NCBI GenBank assembly: GCA_019038645.1
Contig: JAHOYT010000054.1
Span: 1 to 64,000, forward strand
Origin: Bacteroidales bacterium
GTDB taxonomy: Bacteria; Bacteroidota; Bacteroidia; Bacteroidales; UBA12077
Direction: 5' to 3'
Length of the DNA stretch: 64,000 bases
Below the pieces are notes generated by a model. That model was not told where the DNA came from. It saw nothing but the letters and a program-made list of their open reading frames with translations, and did not search any database. Position numbers and translations under genes: made by a program. How positions within the stretch are numbered: position 1 is the stretch's first letter; the number at the start of each line of letters is the position of its first letter. Below are positions 42,954 through 50,980 of the stretch, piece after piece.

Positions 42954-45107
42954 ATGGATATTCAAAAAATGAAAGACGCTCACAAGCTTTTAAAAGAGTG
43001 GAAATATGAGCTTCGCCCAATCGATAAAGGGTATAATGATCGTACATTGTATGTGAATGTTGGTTCAAATGAAATTAAGGAGAAACCTGTTCCACAACAA
43101 ATGAAAGAAAAATTTATTGGTGGAAAAGGATATGGCTTAAGATTATTATGGGATGCTACTGCACCTGAAACAAAATGGAACGACCCTGAAAATGAAATCA
43201 TTATTGCTGGTGGTCCTATTTGCGGTATAACTCAATATTCTGGTACAGGTAAAGCTATTGTAGTATCTGTATCTCCGCAAACTAATTCCATTATGGATTC
43301 AAACGTAGGTGGTCATTTTGGTCCGTTTTCTAAGTTTGCCGGATTTGATGCTGTTGAGATTCAGGGAAAATCTGAAAAAGAAGTTATAGTATTTATTGAT
43401 GGAGTTAATGGTAAAGTTGAGATTTTAGAAGCTCCAGAAGAACCAATTGATAGTCATGTTTTGGGTGAAGTATTACACGAAATGTATTCTGATGATGAAA
43501 AGGACAGAAGAAATGTTTCTGTTGTTTCAGCCGGAACTGCTGCTGATCATTCATTAATTGGAATGTTAAACTTTACTTTCTGGGATAATAAACGTAAACT
43601 GGTTCGTTTAAAACAAGCTGGTCGTGGTGGAATCGGAACTGTTTTCAGAGATAAAAAAATTAAAGCATTAGTTTGTAAAATACCTGGTGTAAAGGGTAAC
43701 TTGAATAATGTTGTTGATATGGAAGCTATCATGGAACGTGGTAAGCGATTCAACAAAGAAATGCGTGAGCTTGACGATTCGCAATGCGAAATGAAGAGTA
43801 AAGGTACAGCTCACCTTACTGGAATAATGAATGATTATGATCTACTTCCGGTAAATAATTTTAAGTTTGGAAATCATCCGGATGCTCATAAAATTAACGG
43901 AGATGTTTGGAAATCATATTTTACACAAGGTGTTCCTGATGGATGTTGGATTGGTTGTAATATGTCATGTGCAAAAGGTGTTGATAATTACTTATTAAGA
44001 ACCGGACCATATGCCGGAGATAAAGTAATTGTTGATGGACCTGAATATGAAACAACTTCATCGAATGGTTCAATAATGGGTATCTTTAATCCTGATTTTA
44101 CTATTGAAACTAACTTTTATTGTGATACTTATGGTATTTGTACTATTACTTTTGGTACAATCATGGGATTTGTAATGGAATGTTACGAAGCTGGAATTTT
44201 GAACGAAGAACGTACTGGTGGATTAAAATTGAACTTCGGTAATGCAGATGATGCAATGGAGGTGTTACACCAAATGGCAGGTGGCGAAGGATTCGGTAAG
44301 ATTGCAGGATTAGGTGTTCGTAAAATGAAACAACTGTTTGCTGAAAAAGGATGGGGTGATGCTCAATTCATGCAAGACATTGGAATGGAAAACAAAGGGT
44401 TGGAATATTCTCAATATGTTTCTAAAGAATCATTAGCTCAGCAGGGTGGTTATGCCATGACTAATAAAGGTCCACAGCACGACGAAGCCTGGTTAATTTT
44501 CATGGATATGGTAAACAACCAGATTCCTACTTTCGAGAAAAAAGCAGAAGCATTGCATTATTTCCCAATGTTCCGTACCTGGTTTGGTTTAACAGGATTA
44601 TGTAAATTGCCATGGAACGACGTTGAGCCTGTAAATAATGCAGAAGCTGATGAGCCAGCAAAAGTACCGGAGCATGTTGACAATTATGTAACTATTTTCA
44701 AAGCTGTTACAGGATTAGAATTCGATAAAGAAGAAATGATTACTCAATCGGAAAGAGTATATAACTTTCAGCGTATTTTTAATATTCGTAGAGGTTATGG
44801 TGTACGGAAAGATGATGCTCAGCCATATCGTGCTGCAGGTCCTGTTACAATAGAAGAATACGAATCTAAAGCAGAGCATTATGACAAACAGCTGAAAGAA
44901 TTAATCGGTGTTGATCCTGCCGGGAAATCTGTTGAGGAAAAGAATGCGATTACAAGAAAATACAGAGAAGAACAATACGAAAAACTACTTGATGCAGTTT
45001 ATGCGCGTCGTGGTTGGACATCTAATGGTGTTCCAAAAATTGAACACTTAAAGAATATAGGTATGGATCTTCCGGAATTAATCGAAGTAATAAAAGATAA
45101 GCAATAG
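42954..45107 (+). CDS. aor: Aldehyde ferredoxin oxidoreductase-family tungsten enzyme
   Basis: 717 residues, longer than the typical AOR of about 600. The N-terminal domain has GGKGYG (56-61), and the family words GGPICGITQYSGTGKAIV, VGGHFGPFSKFAGFDAVEI and LKQAGRGGIGTVF are visible. [4Fe-4S] cysteines lie at C331-x3-C335-x3-C339 (CWIGCNMSC) with the fourth at C550 (GLCKLPW), close to the C-x2-C-x3-C arrangement of characterised AORs. It would use a tungsto- or molybdo-bispterin to oxidise aldehydes to acids with ferredoxin, though the substrate is unknown. Divergent DUF364-ThiF-ThiS genes and the wtp operon fit a tungsten enzyme. A terminator follows, and a partial copy of its 3' end recurs at 48284. 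Confidence 0.93.
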   Translation: MDIQKMKDAHKLLKEWKYELRPIDKGYNDRTLYVNVGSNEIKEKPVPQQMKEKFIGGKGYGLRLLWDATAPETKWNDPENEIIIAGGPICGITQYSGTGKAIVVSVSPQTNSIMDSNVGGHFGPFSKFAGFDAVEIQGKSEKEVIVFIDGVNGKVEILEAPEEPIDSHVLGEVLHEMYSDDEKDRRNVSVVSAGTAADHSLIGMLNFTFWDNKRKLVRLKQAGRGGIGTVFRDKKIKALVCKIPGVKGNLNNVVDMEAIMERGKRFNKEMRELDDSQCEMKSKGTAHLTGIMNDYDLLPVNNFKFGNHPDAHKINGDVWKSYFTQGVPDGCWIGCNMSCAKGVDNYLLRTGPYAGDKVIVDGPEYETTSSNGSIMGIFNPDFTIETNFYCDTYGICTITFGTIMGFVMECYEAGILNEERTGGLKLNFGNADDAMEVLHQMAGGEGFGKIAGLGVRKMKQLFAEKGWGDAQFMQDIGMENKGLEYSQYVSKESLAQQGGYAMTNKGPQHDEAWLIFMDMVNNQIPTFEKKAEALHYFPMFRTWFGLTGLCKLPWNDVEPVNNAEADEPAKVPEHVDNYVTIFKAVTGLEFDKEEMITQSERVYNFQRIFNIRRGYGVRKDDAQPYRAAGPVTIEEYESKAEHYDKQLKELIGVDPAGKSVEEKNAITRKYREEQYEKLLDAVYARRGWTSNGVPKIEHLKNIGMDLPELIEVIKDKQ

Positions 45108-45126
45108 AATAAATCAGATAAATTTT

Positions 45127-45174
45127 AAAGGGTTGGTCCGGCATCTATCGGGATCAGCCCTTTTTTATTAATAA
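45127..45174 (+). terminator. Terminator of AOR gene
   Basis: AAAGGGTTGGTCC pairs (with G-T wobbles) with GGGATCAGCCC and runs into TTTTTT. The same AAAGGGTTGG...CCCTTTTTT design is found at 48327. Confidence 0.75.
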
Positions 45175-45352
45175 GTGTATTGTTTAACTAAATTATTTGT
45201 ACGGATGATTTTAAACTATTTTGTTATATCTAAGTCATATGGTTCAGTCTTTTAGATCAGTTTACATGTTGTTTAATTAAATAGTGTAAAAAAAAGTTAA
45301 ACAAAACAACAAATACCTAAAACATGGTATTTCAGAATTAAATGGTTTATTA

Positions 45353-45360
45353 TACTTTTG
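45353..45360 (+). promoter_or_regulatory. -7 element TACTTTTG immediately before small His protein gene
   Basis: Exact TAnnTTTG match ending seven bases before the ATG at 45368, so the mRNA would start at or within a few bases of the ATG. Confidence 0.55.
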
Positions 45361-45367
45361 ACCCATA

Positions 45368-45751
45368 ATGAGTGATAGAAAACTAAATAACAACAAGCGA
45401 ATTATAACATTCCTGTTTTTTGTTTTAATAGGAGGAATTATTTTTAATTCCACTTTCTTTCTTCATTCTCACAGAACGGCTTGCGGTAAAGTAATTGTTC
45501 ACGCTCATCCGTTTAATAAAAGTGCCGAAGGCGAAGATTCTTCTTCACAACACAAGCATAATAAAATCGATTTACAGGTAATATCTTCTTTAAAGTATTT
45601 CGTAAGCATAGCTTCATCAGCAGAAATACCATACAATCCTGTTTTGGAAACAGAATTTGTTGATGAGCAATTTGTATTTTTAATTTCAGAGAGTATTTCT
45701 TTACAAACAGACCGTGGTCCTCCTTTTGATTCTCCATTTATTATAGCTTAA
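45368..45751 (+). CDS. Small membrane-anchored His-containing protein, RGPP C terminus
   Basis: 127 residues. A basic N terminus and one hydrophobic helix (IITFLFFVLIGGIIFNSTFF, about 12-31) precede HSHRTACGKVIVHAHPF, SSQHKHNK and a C-terminal RGPP motif (TDRGPPFDSPF). The layout of one helix, a short His segment and terminal RGPP is shared with the 56425 protein, so I regard the two as one family. It probably lies in the periplasm anchored to the inner membrane. The HSH and HxH spacing suggests metal binding. It starts an operon with a TonB receptor 80 bases downstream. No biochemical function is known to me. Confidence 0.7.
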   Translation: MSDRKLNNNKRIITFLFFVLIGGIIFNSTFFLHSHRTACGKVIVHAHPFNKSAEGEDSSSQHKHNKIDLQVISSLKYFVSIASSAEIPYNPVLETEFVDEQFVFLISESISLQTDRGPPFDSPFIIA

Positions 45752-45831
45752 TATTTAAAGCATTATTCTTCATTTAATTAATTGGGATAGTAATTCCGGT
45801 TTATCATTATTTAATACAACACAATATTACA

Positions 45832-48201
45832 ATGCGTAGAATTATATATATATTTCTGGCAATAACATTTAATATATTTTCAAATAATATAATTGCAAAC
45901 AATCCGGTCTCAACAGTTAATGGTTCTGTTACAAGTAATGGCGAACAGGTATCATTTGCAACTATAATAGTAAAAGGAACAACAATAGGTACTGCTTCAG
46001 ATGAATACGGGCAGTATAATTTAATTAATATACCTGATGGTAAAATTATTGTTCGTGCTCAGGCCATTGGTTACAAACCCAAAGAGATAGAAGTGGAAGT
46101 TATTACTGCAAAATCGAAACAGATTAATTTTGATTTGGAAGAGGATGTTTTTGGACTTGAACAGGTGGTTATTACAGCCGACAGAAACGAAAAAAACAGG
46201 AAAGAATCATCTGTAATTGTAAACACTTTAACTCCAAAATTATTTGGCATTGCACAAACTGCAACATTAAGCGAGGGATTAAATTTTTGTCCGGGATTAA
46301 GAATGGAGAATAACTGTCAGAACTGCGGCTTTAATCAGGTTCGTATGAACGGCATGGAAGGGCCGTATTCTCAGATTCTAATAAATAGCCGACCAATTTT
46401 TAGCGGATTAGCAGGTGTTTATGGTCTTGAATTAATCCCATCTAATATGATTGAGCGAATTGAAGTTGTACGCGGTGGAGGTTCTGCTTTATATGGAAGT
46501 AACGCCATAGCAGGAACAATAAATTTAATTTTGAAAGATCCAATCAATAATTCTTATGAAGTGGCACTTAATAGTGCCCTAACCGGTGTTGGGATTAATG
46601 GCTCCGGAAATCCGGCAGAAGATTACAGTGTGAATTTTAATACATCCATTGTTTCAGATGAAAATAAAACAGGAGTAGCATTGTATGGATTTTACAGGGA
46701 TCGCCAACCTTTTGATGTTAACGATGATGGATTTTCGGAATTATCTTTAATAAAAAATAATACCATTGGAACACGATTATTTTACCGTCCCGGATATAGA
46801 AATAAAATAGCCATAGATTTTTTTAATATCAGAGAAGACAGGAGAGGTGGTAATAAATTTGATTTACCTAAACACGAAACAGATATTACCGAAGCTGTTG
46901 AACATAATATCACTACAGGTGCAATAACTTTTGATCAATTTTTCAGGGAATTTGATTTGTGGTCGGTATTTGCATCGGGGCAGTTTGTCAACAGAGATTC
47001 GTATTATGGTGCATTACAGTCACTTAAAGATTATGGAAGGACCAGCGGATTTACATATACAATAGGATCACAATACAATGCCAAATTTAAAAATTCAGGT
47101 TTGATTTTAGGAATTGAAAATCGGAGAGAAACTTTATTTGATGAAAAACTGGGCTATCCTGATTATGAAGGCGCTTATTACGTAGCTGGTAATTTATTTA
47201 TTCCTCATATTGAGAATACCACAGTTGCTGATCAGGTGTCGAACACTTTAGGTGCATTTGTACAGTATGAGGTTGATTTAAATAAGTTAAATATATCGGT
47301 TGGTGCCAGGTTCGATAATTATTTGGTTGAGGACAGAGAAAATAATGCAACCAAAAAAACAGGAAATGTAGTAAGCCCAAGGTTAACTTTTAAGTATGAT
47401 TTTATGGAGTATTTGCAGGCTCGTGTAAGTTATTCTCAGGGATACAGAGCACCTCAGATTTTTGATGAGGATTTACATATTGAAACATCAGGTTCCCGAA
47501 AAGTTGTTCACACGAATGATCCTGATTTAAAGCAGGAAACAAGCCATAGTTATATGGCTTCATTAGATTTTAATAAATCTTTTGGTACGATTAATACAAG
47601 TTTATTGATCGAGGGATTTTATACTAAACTAAATGATGCATTTGCTAATGAGTATAATAATCCTGATGCAAACGGAGTGGTTACTTATACAAGGATTAAT
47701 ACCGGTGATGGTGCTTTTGTTCAGGGTATTAATCTGGAATTAAATTTAGTTCCATCAGATATTTTTTCGTTTTCGGGTGGTTTTACATTTCAAAGTAGTA
47801 AATATGAAGAGGAACAGGAATTTAACGAAAAAAACTTTTTTAGAACTCCAAACCAATATGGATACTTAACAATTGACTGGGATTTTATGAAGAATATATG
47901 TTTATCTGCTACCGGAAACTACACTGGCAGCATGTTGGTTCCTTACTTTGGACCGGAACAAACAAATCCGGAAGTTGGTGAATTAAGAAAGTCTGGTTCG
48001 TTCTATGATATTAGCTCAAAATTAAGCTATGATATAAAAATTAAAGAGAGCAAAGTGCAGATATTTGCCGGAATAAAAAACATTTTTAATTCATATCAGA
48101 ATGATTTTGATTTAGGAATAGAGCGCGATCCGGGTTATTTGTACGGACCCACTTTGCCACGAACAGTATATTTCGGAATTAAACTGGGGAATTTATTGTA
48201 A
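45832..48201 (+). CDS. TonB-dependent receptor with N-terminal carboxypeptidase-regulatory-like domain
   Basis: 789 residues. Signal peptide (IYIFLAITFNIFSNNIIAN), a CarboxypepD_reg-like domain (about 25-110: VNGSVTSNGEQVSFATIIVK, EYGQYNLINIPDG), a plug domain with NCQNCGFNQVRMNGMEGP and RIEVVRGGGSALYGSNAIAG, and a 22-strand-type barrel ending YFGIKLGNLL. It imports or senses an unidentified ligand across the outer membrane using TonB energy. The Cys pair in the plug (ENNCQNCGF) is unusual and could bind metal. It follows the small His-containing protein. The substrate may be a metal complex, an inference from neighbourhood. Confidence 0.9.
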   Translation: MRRIIYIFLAITFNIFSNNIIANNPVSTVNGSVTSNGEQVSFATIIVKGTTIGTASDEYGQYNLINIPDGKIIVRAQAIGYKPKEIEVEVITAKSKQINFDLEEDVFGLEQVVITADRNEKNRKESSVIVNTLTPKLFGIAQTATLSEGLNFCPGLRMENNCQNCGFNQVRMNGMEGPYSQILINSRPIFSGLAGVYGLELIPSNMIERIEVVRGGGSALYGSNAIAGTINLILKDPINNSYEVALNSALTGVGINGSGNPAEDYSVNFNTSIVSDENKTGVALYGFYRDRQPFDVNDDGFSELSLIKNNTIGTRLFYRPGYRNKIAIDFFNIREDRRGGNKFDLPKHETDITEAVEHNITTGAITFDQFFREFDLWSVFASGQFVNRDSYYGALQSLKDYGRTSGFTYTIGSQYNAKFKNSGLILGIENRRETLFDEKLGYPDYEGAYYVAGNLFIPHIENTTVADQVSNTLGAFVQYEVDLNKLNISVGARFDNYLVEDRENNATKKTGNVVSPRLTFKYDFMEYLQARVSYSQGYRAPQIFDEDLHIETSGSRKVVHTNDPDLKQETSHSYMASLDFNKSFGTINTSLLIEGFYTKLNDAFANEYNNPDANGVVTYTRINTGDGAFVQGINLELNLVPSDIFSFSGGFTFQSSKYEEEQEFNEKNFFRTPNQYGYLTIDWDFMKNICLSATGNYTGSMLVPYFGPEQTNPEVGELRKSGSFYDISSKLSYDIKIKESKVQIFAGIKNIFNSYQNDFDLGIERDPGYLYGPTLPRTVYFGIKLGNLL

Positions 48202-48261
48202 AAGGTGCTTCCCATAATAAGATGCAAATCCTTTGCTTACATATAGATATAAGTAAATAGA

Positions 48262-48305
48262 GTGGTCATACTGAGCTTGTTGAAGTTATTAAAGATAAGC
48301 AATAA
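48262..48305 (+). pseudogene. Remnant matching the 3' end of the AOR gene, joined to a dispersed repeat word
   Basis: In one frame the bases at 48271-48303 read ELVEVIKDKQ-stop, nearly identical to the AOR C terminus ELIEVIKDKQ-stop. The core GAAGTTATTAAAGATAAGCA matches the AOR copy with two changes, both at third codon positions. Upstream the frame hits a stop after a few codons, so only the last codons are left. The upstream words GTCATACTGAGCTTGTTGAA also resemble a dispersed intergenic repeat, so part of the match may be coincidence. Confidence 0.5.
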
Positions 48306-48326
48306 GATAAAGAATTATATAGATAA

Positions 48327-48357
48327 AAGGGTTGGCAATATAGTCAACCCTTTTTTA
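48327..48357 (+). terminator. Terminator paralogous to that of the AOR gene
   Basis: AAAGGGTTG pairs with CAACCCTTT followed by T residues. The left arm AAAGGGTTGG and right end CCCTTTTTTATT are shared with the AOR terminator. Confidence 0.75.
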
Positions 48358-48358
48358 T

Positions 48359-50773
48359 TTATTCATACCTAAGCGCTTCAACCGGATTTTTATTAGCGGC
48401 AATTACTGCATGTATACTTATAGTAAGTTGAGCTATTAGTAAAGTTATTAAACCAGCTATAAAATATATCCAGTATGGCATATCAATTCTATAAGAAAAA
48501 TTCATTAACCATTTATTCATAAATAAGTATACCAATGGCCATGCAAGTATATTTGAAATTAGAACTAACCACATAAATCCTGATGACATATTTAATACTA
48601 TTTTTGAAATACTAGCACCAAGAACCTTTTTTATACCAATTTCTTTTGTTCTCTTTTCAGCAGAATATAAGGTTAATCCATAAAGTCCCAGGCAAGCAAT
48701 AAAAATTCCAAGAAATGTAAAGATTAATATTAACTTACCGGCTTTTTCCTCTTCATTGTAGAGTTTATTAAAATCATCATCTAAAAAGTAATAATAAAAT
48801 GGATTATCAGGATATAATTCATTCCATTTCTTTTCTATAGTTTTGACCGATGCACTGATGTCCCCATCATTAATTGTAAGATTTAAAGTGCTAAATTGAT
48901 CTGGAAAAAATTCTAAGATAAGTGGTTCAATTTTATTCTGGAGTCCCATAAAATGGAAATCTTCGACCACACCAATAACTTTTAATATTCTTCCTCCCAA
49001 TCCGGTAACAATTTCATGTCCAATTGCTTCTTCAGGATTGCTCCATCCGAATGATTTTAAAGCAGATTTGTTTAGAATATAAGAACCATATTCACGTTGT
49101 TCCCACGATGAAATATCTGTAATTATGGTTTTGTCAAAATTTCTACCTCCAATTAATTTAATATCAAATTGACTAATAAAGTTATCATCAACAAACATGT
49201 AATACATGGATTGACTTTTATTATCTTGTTCTCTTGGTAGATGAGCAGAAAAATTACCTATACTATGTCCGATGGAAGTAGATGAAACGGAAATATCTTT
49301 CACATTCGTATTTGAAATAAACTCTTTTTTAATTTCCTCATAATTTTCTTCAACTGAGATGCTACCTCTTATTGGAAGAATGAGTTTGTTAGATTTATTA
49401 AACCCAAGCTTTTTGTTTTTCATATAATTTACCTGGGTATATATAATAAAAGATGCAATAATTAAAGCAATTGAAATAGCAAATTGTATTATTACTAAAA
49501 CTTTACGAACAATTGAACTAAAAGAACCTTTTCTTTTTTCATTACGAAATGCATCTATAGGTTTTACAATTGACAAATAAATGGCAGGATAACTTCCGGA
49601 TAAAAGACCTATTAAAATTCCAAATACTATTAAGCCGGGCAATGTCCACCAATTAGATAAATATTCAATGTTTAAATCTTTATCTACAAGATTATTAAAT
49701 GTTGTTTGAACTAATTCAATTATGTATAGGGCAATATTCAACGCAATAAAACTTAAAATAACCGATTCAATAAGAAATTGAGAAATAACAACTTTTTTAG
49801 TTCCTCCAAGAATTTTCCGAATAGCGATTTCCTTAAAGTTATTTATGTTTTTGGATGTTGATAGATTCATAAAGTTAACACTTCCAATAATTAGAATAAA
49901 TATTCCAATAATTGAAAAAATGAATATATATATATTATTACCATGGATATTTTCATCAAGTCTGTATGGTTCATTTAAATGAATATCTGCTAATGGTTCT
50001 ACAAAGAATCTTATACTAAATCCATTATCTCTCATTCGCTGACCTTCATAATGATAAGCTATAGTATCAAGTCCTGCTTCAAATCTTTCAAAATCGATAT
50101 TTGGTTTAAGTGTGATATATGTAAAAAACATAGTGTTAAACCAATTGGCATTCAGTTCATGCCAGTCTTTCCAAGTAGCTAATGATGCTATAAATTCATA
50201 TTGCAAAATAGAATTATCTACACAATCTTCAATAATTCCAGTTATTTCATAATCACGAGTATTTACATGAATTAATTTTCCAATTGGATCTTCCTCACCA
50301 AAATATTTTTTTGTTGCACCTTGCGTTACTAAAATTGTGTTTGGGCGAACTAAGGCATCATCAGGATTTCCTTTGATAAATCTTATTTTAAATATTTTTA
50401 ATAGATCCGGCTCAGAAATAATCATTTTACTTTCGTAAAAGCTTTTATCTTCGTATTTAAATAATCTATTTCCCCAAACGTATGTACGGGCTGAATATTC
50501 AACCTGAGGGTGTTTTTCTTTTATCCCAGCACCTGCAGGTCCGCATACGGGAGCATAAATAGTACTTTCTTTTCCTTGGGTAAATTCTTGAAGTACTCTG
50601 TATGTTCGTTTATAATTAGGATGAAACTTGTCATAACTTAGCTCGTGATTAATCCACAAAAAGATTAAGATACTGCAAGCAAGACTAATTGCCAGACTCA
50701 ATATTTTTATAATCGAGAATATTTTATCGCTTATAATTTTTCGAAGGCTAATTTTTATATGATTCCAAAACAT
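48359..50773 (-). CDS. FtsX/MacB-type ABC transporter permease
   Basis: 804 residues. TM1 (IIKILSLAISLACSILIFLW) is followed by a periplasmic MacB-type domain, then membrane clusters near 280-300, 325-345, 375-400 and 425-450, a second periplasmic domain, and a final cluster from about 680 to 800. This two-domain FtsX-like duplication is common in Bacteroidota, where it functions with an ATPase encoded elsewhere in exporting lipopeptides, antibiotics or cell-wall signals. No ATPase gene is adjacent. It is divergent from an NtrC/NtrB-like pair, and its upstream region holds a candidate sigma-54 promoter. Substrate unknown. Confidence 0.85.
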   Translation of the reverse strand: MFWNHIKISLRKIISDKIFSIIKILSLAISLACSILIFLWINHELSYDKFHPNYKRTYRVLQEFTQGKESTIYAPVCGPAGAGIKEKHPQVEYSARTYVWGNRLFKYEDKSFYESKMIISEPDLLKIFKIRFIKGNPDDALVRPNTILVTQGATKKYFGEEDPIGKLIHVNTRDYEITGIIEDCVDNSILQYEFIASLATWKDWHELNANWFNTMFFTYITLKPNIDFERFEAGLDTIAYHYEGQRMRDNGFSIRFFVEPLADIHLNEPYRLDENIHGNNIYIFIFSIIGIFILIIGSVNFMNLSTSKNINNFKEIAIRKILGGTKKVVISQFLIESVILSFIALNIALYIIELVQTTFNNLVDKDLNIEYLSNWWTLPGLIVFGILIGLLSGSYPAIYLSIVKPIDAFRNEKRKGSFSSIVRKVLVIIQFAISIALIIASFIIYTQVNYMKNKKLGFNKSNKLILPIRGSISVEENYEEIKKEFISNTNVKDISVSSTSIGHSIGNFSAHLPREQDNKSQSMYYMFVDDNFISQFDIKLIGGRNFDKTIITDISSWEQREYGSYILNKSALKSFGWSNPEEAIGHEIVTGLGGRILKVIGVVEDFHFMGLQNKIEPLILEFFPDQFSTLNLTINDGDISASVKTIEKKWNELYPDNPFYYYFLDDDFNKLYNEEEKAGKLILIFTFLGIFIACLGLYGLTLYSAEKRTKEIGIKKVLGASISKIVLNMSSGFMWLVLISNILAWPLVYLFMNKWLMNFSYRIDMPYWIYFIAGLITLLIAQLTISIHAVIAANKNPVEALRYE

Positions 50774-50806
50774 AATTTGTAAATTTAATTGGTTTTGAAA
50801 TTGAAT

Positions 50807-50822
50807 TTCAAGATAAGTGCCG
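50807..50822 (-). promoter_or_regulatory. Candidate sigma-54 promoter for the FtsX-type permease
   Basis: On the minus strand CGGCACTTATCTTGAA matches the -24/-12 consensus TGGCACGN4TTGC in the GGCAC and TTG cores with correct spacing, differing at the T before GGCAC, the G after it and the C of the -12 GC pair. Its predicted start is about 22 bases before the permease ATG at 50773. Confidence 0.5.
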
Positions 50823-50888
50823 TAATTACAAATGTATTGTAAGTCAGTTAAATGCTAATATAAATTCATTGATAAAGTTCACAAATGT

Positions 50889-50921
50889 AGCAAAATGATC
50901 AATTTGCTGTAGCAAATTGAT
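50889..50921. promoter_or_regulatory. Palindromic enhancer site for NtrC-like regulator
   Basis: ATCAATTTGCT and AGCAAATTGAT form a perfect 11-bp inverted repeat around GT (50898-50921). A third half-site, AGCAAAATGAT, directly precedes it. The cluster lies about 110 bases upstream of the predicted permease transcription start, the normal distance of NtrC-type enhancers. Confidence 0.55.
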
Positions 50922-50980
50922 ACAGTATATTTTGAAATTAATCTTAGGCTCAATACATTTGAATTCTAATACTTAAAATT

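Noticed and set aside
48262-48303. Possibility that GTCATACTGAGCTTGTTGAA is only a dispersed repeat, making the AOR match chance
   Set aside because: Kept as a finding but flagged: the following 20 bases and the shared terminator design argue for real AOR relatedness, though part of the match could be repeat-derived.
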